Below are positions 25,401-37,400 of a stretch of 64,000 nucleotides of DNA, one piece after another. Source of the DNA: Zerene cesonia (lineage: Eukaryota; Arthropoda; Insecta; Lepidoptera; Pieridae); NCBI RefSeq assembly GCF_012273895.1, contig NW_024045135.1, forward strand, positions 682,001 through 746,000. Direction: 5' to 3'. The position numbers and the translations under genes are program-made. The notes beneath the pieces were generated by a model. It made no database searches. It was given only the letters and a program-made list of their open reading frames with translations, and was not told the origin of the DNA. Position 1 is the first letter of the stretch; the number at the start of each line of letters is the position of its first letter.

Positions 25401-28400
25401 AGTTATTTAAAAATTAACATTTTTCAATAAAAGTATGTATAAAAAGATTTACATTAAATAACCAAAAAATAGTGCTCGCAATAAAATCGTTAAAAATTAT
25501 TTCAATTTCGCTATTAACAATTGTTATGAGATAATTCAAAATACAAGGCCGCTTTAACTAAAGCACCACATAGAAAATCTTCCTGCAATTTGAATTCTTT
25601 CCATCAACAGTGTTATAAATCGGTGTGAGCGGCGGCATCTCAAGCAGAGGAACAGTAAACAAGGTGCCTATTACAGAAATCTGAAAGTCGTTCAAAGGTT
25701 CGCTTACGAAAGCTGCGATTACCCTGTATAAATTCCAAACCAATACTTGGCCAAGATTTCATTCATTGTTGCTTCAAAACTCGTTGAAATTCGTATAATT
25801 AGTTGATTAAAGCTACGAAATTAAGCATAATATTTAAAGACCGTCTTAATTCCAGGGTAGTAGTTAGTGAGCGTACTAACGAAATGCTCTTGGCTAAATC
25901 TAATGAACTGGAAGAAATTTTTGGACACACGAGGCTAACTCACCTACAGAACTGAACAGATTCGATCAGTGAAACAGTTGTGAAATGACATTGTCCCATA
26001 AAAAGGGACAAAGAACTTCACTTCATCATCATCATCATCATCAGCCAATATATGTTCCCACTACTGGGGCCACTACAGGCCTCCCATGAGGGTTTCACCA
26101 CGCTGTCCAAGTCCGAGATGGTAGATGACACAAGTCGTCGAACTTTTGATTCTTGGGCATGCCGGTTTCCTCACGATGTTTTTCTTCACCCTTTTAAGCA
26201 GTATTGATGTTACACATGCGGATATAAATCGAAATCGTCATTTATTTCTTGCACGCTCGCCTGGTCTCGAACCCCGACTTGTAGATTTTAATTCCGAGGT
26301 CTTCACCACTGAGACACCATTGCTACTTCTAACTAATAACTTCACTTCAATGTTAAAGGATCTATTATTGAGCTAGGCTACATTAAAATAAAAATAACCA
26401 AATAAACATACAAAACGATCAGCTTCAGTTTATACTGTTATAGTAGTTTTAAGCTTTGAATCTATGAAAGTTGATTGCTTTTAGATTGGCTTTTAGAGCT
26501 TGGGTTTCTGTTACCCGATAGCATATTTATTTTAGTTTTAGACATTCTTTTACCTAGGTCTGGTGAGATACAGAACAAGAAATGTTAATTTATCAATGAA
26601 AAATAATATATATAAATTATAAATAATAAAAATTAAAATAAATAAATAAAAAGTTTTATAACATTTTTCTATGATTTCATTACTTCATTATAATTTTGAG
26701 AAATGAATTTTCAACCATTAAATTCTTTAACTAACCTACCTAAATCACTCGAACTATGGCCCATATTAAGTTCCAAGATACTCCGTCGAATAAGTGCTTT
26801 GCGGATTTTGCTGAAAAGCACTTAACTCTAATTCCAAGCTAAATCATAAATAGCATATAATTGAATAATACATAGTGTTCTGGCGACTCTCCAATTTGCT
26901 AATAACATTAAGTACCTACGTTTAAAATATAATTTAAATGTTGAAATCTCGGTTGCTTGCCAAGTGGTGGTGCAGCCATATTTTTGCAATATTCCTATAT
27001 TAGTGTGAAAAAGGGGAGTGGGTTATATCCAGATATATTTTGTTTTTAAAACCGTGGTTATGTATTCTTGTTTATCGTCAATGCTACCTCACTAGCTATT
27101 ACCCTTTTTTTTTAAGTGGAGAATGCTGATGCATACCTACAGCCTTCGGGGAAAGACCGCGGGTTATGTCGGACTCCTACTGCGTATGCCATAGGCAGTA
27201 GACCTACCGACTAAACTCCACTGTGTTCCGTCTCACCACGTTAGCCGAGGTCGTGGGTACTCTTCGTGATATCGTCCACGACCTCACTAGCTGTTACCCG
27301 CAGCATCGTCCGCGTTGTCAAAATAAAATTGCACTATGTACAAACTTCAATTTGTACATAGTGCAATTTTCAATTTTATTCACTAGAGGGTAGAATTTAA
27401 CAAAATTCTTTCAGTCATTAAGACAATTTAGAGAAATTAACGCTTCCATGTACTTTAAGGTAGTGATTTATTACAAATCAGTTTGTATTAAGAGTTTCCT
27501 CCGTCGCTATTTTGAGACGGAATATTAATAATTTCGTCATGTTCTATTCATTTAAGCAGTGATGGCTTATTGTAACATTAATTAATTGACTAATAACAGA
27601 TTAATTTCGATAAATTGTAACGAACCAAAAGCAATTGATCCATAGAATTCCCTCATCAATAATTTTTTGAGCACATAGGCAGCCTTTTAGTATGTGCTAG
27701 ATTATATTCTTTTCCCAGTTTAAACTAAACTATATCTTAACCATACTTATAACATTGTTTTCAACGAAATTTACAATTTAGGATTTTTTAGATGCACAGT
27801 TTCATTTAGACAGCATATTTACTTACCTTCTGTTACTCCGCCCTGTTTATTGTCATGTAACTGGCGCCTAGCCAGACCTTTCAACAATTTCAGATAAGAA
27901 TATGTAAACGTTTTACAGGCGACTTAAACCTGCAAATTTTCACAAGCTTTTTTTTCAATAATTTTACGTATTTCTATTCTTAGTGTATGTAAAATACATG
28001 GTAAGAAACAAATACTAGTTTATATTATGTCTAATAATAAAAAATGCTCACCCAGACATACACACACCATGTCTATCATGATATCGACCTACAACACGAA
28101 TTTCCTGGTCATTTTTCATTATTTCATATTCTACGTTCCATTTTCAAATGAGAGCAAATAATAAATAAACCATAAAGCAATTTAGTTGCACTTATTTCAG
28201 ATGAATGTTATTTAAACACATAATTTTAAATTGAGAATAACAGAATTCTATTTCAAATGGCTTCGTTCCATCCATTACTCAGAAGGTTTCCGCGAATCAC
28301 TTGTTATATTTCTTAAAGTTAATTTTGCTCTCAGCAGAAACGTCTCGGTGTTTATTTTTTTATTTCCATGGTATATTTATAAATGCATTTATGTGTAAGT

Positions 28401-31400
28401 TTTTTTTTCAAATATAGAAGTATATAGAAGATAAGGTAGATAAATTATGGATGATTTTTAAAAACATAAAAAAATAGCACAGAAGTGTAGGAATGTATCA
28501 AGAAGTGAAGGTTAATTGATTGCACTACTATTTTAAATAAACAACACTATAGAAAAGAACAGATCTTGAAGCGGCATTCGACCTCTAAAGTTCTTTCATT
28601 GTTTCAAAAATAATTAGAATTTTATTTAAATAATAAATACGTACGTCGCGAAAGGTCATTGTTATCATTTGTATTGAAGATATACAAAGTCGCGTTATTT
28701 CTAACACGCTTTTAATAGATTCATCTGTATGGTATGTATGAAACCGACTCTATGAGACTCCATTTTGAATATATTTATTCAAACACTAGCTGCGCCCCGC
28801 GGCTTCACCCGCGTAATTCCGTATCCCATAGGAATATCAGGATAAAAAGTTGCCCATATGTTATCCCAGTTGTCCAGCTGTCTACGTGCCAATTTTCATT
28901 GCGATCGGTTCAGTAGTTTTTACTTGAAAGAGTTACAAACACACACACATCCTTACAAACTTTCGCATTTATAATATTAGTAGGATAGGATTATACACTT
29001 ATCAATGATCGGTTTCAGCTCAATAATTTCTTGAGTTCATCTTATAATCCTGATTAGGATCGCCAGAATCGCTCTGCGCAAGAGCAACAATTGACTTGAT
29101 TTCATCATTCAAGCCTTTATTATTGAACATTTTTATTTGTTATTTTTCTCCCCTTAAATTTACATACATTTATTTTCAAATCAATTCACACACACCGTAT
29201 AATCCTCTCGTAAATATGAGAAAATTCGGAATGCCTACAAACGCGCGTTATCGCAGCGTAACATTGAATGTTAAACTGTAATAACGATCAATGCTGAGTA
29301 TATTTTTATGTGAGAATATACTTTTACGCCGCTTTCGCGAAAATACATAAAGATTCTGCTTAAAGATGCGTCTTATTGCGCGAATCAGAGGAGCATTACT
29401 GTACATAATTTACGAGCTAGACCGTAGAAGAGCACGGAAGAGTATCTGTGTATTGCTATCGCACTCTAACTCAGTTGTACATTGTGTCTATGATATATAC
29501 GGTTGTAGCTTATGAGACGTTTTACAATATTTTATGATAGGTTTCAGTTTTTACTTTATCATCGTTTGAATAAGACATAATAAATACTTTTATAACAAAT
29601 ACACATATAATTAATACAATTTTTATTTATAAAAAAGACACAGTGTTAAAAATATGTATTTTGTGTATGTATAGCTGTGTAGTGTGTAATTTAATTTATT
29701 AAGTATTTATCATTAGGTTTTGGAGAACGAAAAATTTTAGGCAGAAATTTAACAAAAGCTGTACATAATTACCGATCCCATTGCGAAAACTGCAAGGTAA
29801 TTTGATTAATAGATTAATTATAATACGCATGCAACATTCCGTTACCTGTTGTACATCAGAACATCTGGTTTCCATAGCTTGTTCGGTGTTATCCTGAGGT
29901 CCTTCACGCCGCCGTAGTCGCTGTCGTTCCACCTTAAATTGTAGTCGTTCCATTCCTGTCGTACGCACGTAAAAACCGTATGAGTAAAGGAGACGAAGGT
30001 ATCGATACCAAAGACAACGCCGATTGGTTTTGTTAGGTTTATTTTCAGCGTGGTCTATGGTAAACATAGATAATTTATAAGTAGAGTTGAATTTAAGCAA
30101 TATTGTTATTATTTAAATTAAAACGAAATAAGCCTATATAAATTATTGGAGGCAATTTTTAATCATCAGGTAATATGTTTAATTTTAACAATTGTCTATC
30201 ACACGTCGAGAGTGTTAAGAAGTAAATCAAATATTATGTCAACTATGCAGGGTGTACAAGGGTGTGCAACTATGTAGGTGTGTGTACTCTATACAGGGTG
30301 TCCCACATGTGGTGTACTATGCTGAATATCACCAGTCAGGGGTGTACATATTGAGTTTCAAGAATTCATTTTGTGGCTTTTGTGAGTATTTTAACGTAAT
30401 AAGTGTGAAATACTATAAGTTCCATTGAGCATGGTATGCTAAATGTGGGACACTCTGTATAATTGAGCTTAACTTAAACCAGCAGTTTAAAATATATGCT
30501 ACTTGAATACAGTAGCCTATTATTATTATAGTGTTGCAAGCTATAACTACGCGCATACAAGATTAGATGATTTACAATTAAATAAATATCTTTCTGTCTC
30601 CTTATTTATATAAACTATCTAATTTATAATTTTACTAGGCTATCCACATATCATCTGGAGTTATAAATCTGTTATTTTATACTCTTTTCGTATATTCTAT
30701 CAAATATAACTTAAGGACTTACATAAACTATTAATTTCATTTAAAAAAAGAGGTGTAACTAACTATCTGCTTTAAAAATAGAAACGTCCTATAAACTTTT
30801 TCGGATCTTAAACTATCTGTATAAACTTTCCTGTTCGGTTCAATGATTAAGACGTGAAGAAGAGACAGAGTTACTTTCAAATTTAGTAATTGTAAGATTT
30901 GTAAGATACAAACGATACAAAAGAGTAGGTTAAAAATTGCCTTCACTTATCAACACTGGCTGAAATGCTTTCAAACAATAACTGAGCGTTTAGATAGCCA
31001 ACAAATACCCGACACGACCTTTATATTACAAAAGTTGTTCGCACAACTTTGTTATCAAACTAGCGCTTGCTACATTTATTCGCTTACTTCATTAAACATA
31101 ATATATTTTTATTAAGCGCTTTGAGCCGTGTCGATGATCTTATAAAATCTAATATATCAACAGCCATATTCCGAGATATTAAAATCAGGTTTCGATAGAT
31201 GAATATCTGAGAATAACGCTGCTACAATTAGTACTGGACTAAACAATTAGCACAAATGTAAACAAAACATACTAAATTATAACGTATAAAGGCTGAAGTA
31301 CAAAAAATAAATAACAAAGAAGAATATATTCAAGATTGAAAAGATCTAGAAGCATTAATTAGTACAGATACCAAACACACATACACACCATATTATTACG

Positions 31401-34400
31401 TCACGAACACACGCATGCATCGGATAACCATGCTATGTTGAACGATATCACAAGAATCATAACGTTTCATACGCCTATATATAGGGAATATTGACCGTCC
31501 TCAAAGATTTTTATACAAGGATCTGGATCTACTCTTGTAATCTAAGCTGCCATATTGGTAAATGCTAAACTTGAATCATTTAAACTCAAACACATACTTC
31601 TTTGTCATCAACACCGAATTCTATGGAACTCTACAAAAACAAACAAAGAAGTATATGCGAGCGATTTTAGTGTTCTCTTTTAGAGAAATTGAATTACGAA
31701 AAAATCAACAAAAAAATAACTGAAGCATTGAAATCGGAACGTAAATCGGATTAAATAAAAACAAAGGAAAATAACTTTTAAACGCTTGCATTAAATGGGA
31801 CTATTGCATTTGCAAATAGGAACGAAGACTTAAGAGTCGAAAACCATGGTAAAGTTTGTAATATCGCATTCCATGGCCATGCAAGACATACCTACAATGT
31901 TTGTAGCATACAAAACAATAGCGGGCTTGGGTTGTGCAGATTCAATTTACAGTGTTATATAACAAATTTATACAATCAGTACACAATTGATATGCATTCA
32001 AACATTCGTCACCAAAACAACAATTTGAACAAATCCAGTCATTTCTAGTTCCATAAACAGCAACCAGAGTTGACAACTCCATTACGATGGTCTATATCGT
32101 TTATAATTTAGTATTTAATTATGATATTAAATCAATGTTTAATATAGAACATGTTAAATGCATTGCGGTTTACACGGCAGCTCATGGATTTACTTCGGTT
32201 GATTTGACAAGCTGAGCTGAGGTTTCGTGTCAGCTTCGAGTAAGTGATGTTCAGATGAAACCAATGATCAAAATTGATGAATCAAGTCCTCGAATTCGAC
32301 TTACCTTGACACATTGTAATTGACAACAGTTTAACAAAGAACGGATGCTAATCAAAGCATGACAATCATGATGGGATGCATGAAGGGGACTACCGCTAGG
32401 CTACTGACAAGGAACTTTAGAAAGAAGTCACTAAACAATCCAATATAAATATAAAAATCTGCCGCATACTCCGAAATGCAATGCAATTTCAATACAGAAG
32501 AAAATCAAAAAGACAGATAACGTAAAAATGAGAAGGAAACAAAACGAAGGAAAGTAAGAAAGAAATAAAAATGAAATTTTATCGAGTATTAATTTAAGTT
32601 TTTCTTTTATCACACTTACCAATGACAGCCATATATTGGTTATAAGTAGTTGATTCTTCTCGTCCTATTTGGTTAGACGATGTCAACATAAACAGAGAGA
32701 AAGGGCGTAGTCAGTAAATGTTCTAGTAATTGATCAACACTGGGTACACAGGGGAAGGCAAGGCGCGAGCGACGGATACGTCTCGCACTTGGCCGTACAC
32801 ATAATCTAGATTTAGGCGAGATGACGTAACAACATTTTAACACTGAGTCTTCATGCGACAGCTGCCGCAAGCAGCGCCCTCTAGCCGCCACCGCCGCCTG
32901 TAACCGTCATTTCAAAAAGTGCGCCAAACGTGATGAAAAAAGTGCTTCGAAATTTAAAATGTGCGCGTGAAATTTAAAAAAGTACCGTTATCAACGGCGG
33001 GACGGCGAAGGCATCTGCCCCACCTACCACTTACCAAGTTTAGCCAGACGTTCGTCGTCAGGATTTGATTTTTCTCATCCTTTATAAAACGAACGCACGG
33101 CGTCGCAAGAAAGGAACGAAAAATACAATGAATATTACTATTTGATTCATCTTTGATACTCAAAATTATACTGTTTTAACTTTTAATTAAGGTTTAATTT
33201 CTTTTCTATTATTTAAATTATTCTATTTATTTAGGGTGTCAATTTAGTTGTAGAAACATTTGAACTACTATGATTATTCGGAAAAATCTAATCTCGAAAA
33301 AAAATTCGAATGAAAATTTAACTTTATGTTCCGCAGCAATATTAGCAACATTGAAGGATTTCATACTGGTACAAACTGAAAGAACAAAGTAGGTTTAATA
33401 TCTCGCTTGAATCAACACAAAGTATTCGTCATCTTTTATAGTTACTTTTCCGTTTTAGAGCCATAACTTTCATTACGAGCGTTATAATTTTATCGTCCTT
33501 TGAACGATACAAAATGGTTAATTGATTTGTAGTTTTCCTTTTTAAACTTAATGATTAAAGTCACTTCAAATTATTGCTGCTGTTTGATGAAAAATTTATA
33601 AATTACGAGTTCAGCTTCAACAGAATGAATAATTGACTGATTGATTGACCTGGGTGAAATTTGTCCATCAACATACTCGTATTAACGTGGTGTTAATATA
33701 ATTGTTGCTGATAAATTACTAAAATACCATATACAATACTAATATATAAAAACAACGAGTTCTGTGGTACATGAAGCTATACGTCTTATAATAAAAATGT
33801 AAGTTACAAAGAAATAATATAAGAGGAAAATTTTAAAACAAAGAAATTTTTTTTTTCTTTCTTCTTCATGTACGTAAAGTCAACCTTTTTTAAGTCGCCA
33901 TTCTATTGTATACAATGTTTTACGGTTTATTTTATTACCTGTTTCATTTCAATCGTTTATTAATACATTTGAATACTCTTTGAAACATCCATAAAACGAC
34001 AGTAATAAACAAAATTTAAATACACTATTCAATAACATTACGGGGTCTTCTATTATTCATGTAACTCGATTTTAAACAGATTTAAGGAACAGGCGTGTCG
34101 AAACAAAACCGCATTATAACTCCTATCTTCAGTATATAAGCTTCAAAATCCTTCAAGACTAACAACGTAATATCTTTTGAAAGAATTCCCTTCCGTTCCG
34201 AACGCTCGAGGCTCAACGGTCCTGTACAAAGAATCCTCCATATAACCCTCCACACGATACTAAATTTCCACAAGAGAATTCGCAACTTTTTACATCTCCA
34301 TTGCAATAGCTCTTCAATTCTCCTTTAGGATTTTTTTAGACGAACGGACGCAACGCTGGTTTGGTTTAACAATGATTAGATATAGCTCGAAGACGCCTGC

Positions 34401-37400
34401 ATTGAATATTTCCATAGTCGAAATTGAATATTTAAATTAAAGCATAAATCGAAAATAGAATCATTAACCTATTTATTGGATTGATTTTTAGATATTTTAG
34501 ATGTAGTTTACCAAGAAGTCGTTTGGTTCAAAAACGATTCAATCAATGACAAAAACACACTGGTACGTTTTTCTCGCCATAAGAACCCTCATTGTTCGAT
34601 AAAAAACCTGAATAAAATGTTAGCCGAATTGGACAAGCCGTGTTGATTTTTACGATTATCGTCACATTTGATTCGTTTTTATTTCTTTAGATCACTTCAA
34701 TTGTGTCATACTTGAATCTACCTCTACACAGTCAACAATTTGAAATATATAATTATAAAAATATTGATAAAAATTCATTAGAAAATTTACCCATCCTTGA
34801 ATATTATCACGTTTTATCTAACATTATTTATAACTTATTCTTCTTTCAGGCTCGTGTGTAGCATGCTTATATCTCGGACTTTCCAGCAAACCAACTGGAT
34901 TTTCAGATTTTATTCGACGCGATGACGTGGCCTTTGTACACTTGACTCAAAGGGATCAAAGTGCTCAACTCCACGATGTCACATACAACATCCTTAACGA
35001 CAATAAACTCACTAGGAAACGCTATTACATTTTTATTTTAAACTGTTGTCAAAGGCGTCTTCATCCCTACTTTGCAAGCTATATGCTTACATATATCCAA
35101 GTTATATACGTTTTTCAGCGCTAACTTATTAAATTACAACACAACATTTCCTATACAAAATTTTTGAAGTGAAAACTTCTTTAGGCGCGTTGATCGTTTT
35201 GGTAGAGGGTAAAATCCTCGGTTCGCGTCACCGACATGCTAACGACTATCAATGCTGTTTTTATACGATATTTAGATAAATTTCAATCAAACATTTTCAT
35301 TTCTTATTTCAGTTACCATAAACCTATTGTATCTTTTTTAGAATACAATGGAATGATTGAACGAACAGATAATCTAAGTATTGTCGAAATTAATGATGAC
35401 AATGATGTCAATAATGAAAATAATGTTCAAACTTGAATTCATTGAAATTCGTGTAAATATAAATACTATGTATAATTAAGATAATTGTATATTAATTATT
35501 TTTTCAACCACTTTGTATTTATATTTTGTTCATGATTTGTTTAACCCATCATATGTAACTAATAAATAAAACATAAATATTTTCATATAATTTTTGCATA
35601 TAGTTTTAATTACTCTCAACTTAATAGTTCCGTTTTCACTTCTGTCGGCAGTCCCACGACTGCTACTGTTTTCTCATCAAATTTGGAAAACAAACTGTCT
35701 TATCACTTTTTTTTAATTACAGAAACCATAGATATTTTCATGATTTTAAAACATGTGAAATTGGGTTCCCTTTTGCGCGTTAAAAAACAAACGCATCCCA
35801 TCTATTTCCCAAATATATTATTTATGTGTGACGTCACACATAGCCTATATAGATGTATAGAAAATTTCAAACACATATTGGTATTCGACAAAAAAACCAT
35901 AAGCCGGGTGCCGTTAATGGAAATACAACATGTTTGCTCAATAACTGGAAATTCCAGTGCGTGTGTTTGTTTCTATATTGTTTTTATCTCGTGATAATCT
36001 GATTTAGACATAACGAAAATATTTTTTCTGTTAAACCGGTCGTATTGTGAATGGATTATTTGTTTTATAAGCTTCAGTTCTTCATTCGAATATAATCTGC
36101 AGCGGTGGGGAATTTCATCAGCTGCGTTCAACCCACTTAAAAAAAGGTAGATGTAAAATTAACCGGCTTAAATATGGTCTTGTATTTAGTAGCTAGTAAT
36201 AAGGAGTTTATTTTTTTTGTTAAAAATTATCCACTCATAAAAAATTTTTTTTGTTGTCATTAGATTGAGATTAATAAATTTGATTAGGTTCTGCCGTCCT
36301 ATCTTTGAAGTTACTTGAAAAAGCGAAAAAAAGGAAACAATTAGTAATTAGTTGGAACATTTTAAAGGGGTCGTAAACAAGGGATTAACAAATTATAAAA
36401 AAAACTTTAAAAAACATATATTTATATAAATTGACTGCATAACGGATGTTTCAAAGAGTATTCTAAGAATGTAGCTTAAATTATTTATTTTTGAATTTTA
36501 TGGTTTATTTATTTCTTATTCAAAATTTTTATGTTTTATGTACTACCAATTTGATTTTTCGTGTTTCATAACTAGGACTTACCAGTTTTGTAGATTTCTG
36601 CTATAAAAAACTATTCACTTCGACAGCTTTGAAAATTTTTATATCGTAGCAAAGTATGCTTTGATACCATAACTTGATATTTGAAATATTAGTTCTCTAA
36701 TACGCTAGTAAACTCTTATTATTTTTTGTAAAATGCAATGTCAAAATGTATGAATTCCATTTCATTTTAATCATAAAGAGAGGTTAATACCTCTAATCAA
36801 AATTATCACCGTATTTAAACATATCCTTTAAATATTCAGATTAATCCCTAATTAGTATTATCAGCGTAATACCAAAAAAATTATGGGCGCGAAATGAATA
36901 GTCCAGGATCCATCGCCCATTTTTGCACTTGATTACTATCAAGCTAATTTTTCGTGAGTAGCTTTATTTTGATGAGACGCCCAATAATTTCCTATACGAA
37001 ACTCTCGATTGTGGTAGCTAACAGAGGTAGCAAGTATAAAATATGTTGATTTGATGATTCTCAAATATTTATTACTAACTGAATTTTTTTTTGTTAAATC
37101 TCAAGACAATTATCTAAATTATTCGAAAAAATATTTGTCCTACAAAATCTATGGTTTGATCAAAGCGTCCCCTCTTTCCGACATGTATCGATAACGAGGT
37201 CATCATAAATGATTACTAACCAGCTGATTTTTTTTTTTTTACTTAGTTAATATTCATATAATTTAACAGACATATTGTCCTACAAATTGCGCGGTACATT
37301 ATCCCGGTCCTACGCTCAGAAATTGTTAATACCACAAGACCATTTTTTTTAGAATTGCATTTTACAAAAAAAAAACTAAATGACATTGACTTTCGAAATT

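Larger units (their letters stand above)
22789..25763 (-). other. 3' part of intron 4 (outside the duplicated block)
   Basis: This is the single-copy part of a 7.06-kb intron. It holds a hairpin at 23813-23901, a decayed repeat at 24480-24540 and a GC-rich patch at 25140-25260. The rest is AT-rich with nothing recognised. Confidence 0.5.
25764..32213 (+). repeat. Large direct duplication, copy 1 (contains exon 4)
   Basis: About 6.45 kb matching 57542-64000 in the same orientation, with scattered substitutions and small insertions or deletions. It covers most of intron 4, exon 4 and most of the next intron, with the same repeats in the same order. The true ends are unknown, because copy 2 starts at a gap and runs off the window end. 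Confidence 0.95.

Noticed and set aside
28734..28916. 60-codon frame seen again at 60555 and, in part, at 39714
   Set aside because: It is a translation of the 'ACTAGCTGCGCCCCGCGG' repeat in each case.
35180..35235. tRNA-like boxes (TGGTAGAGGG and GGTTCGCGTC)
   Set aside because: No cloverleaf or acceptor stem could be formed and the B box is not canonical.
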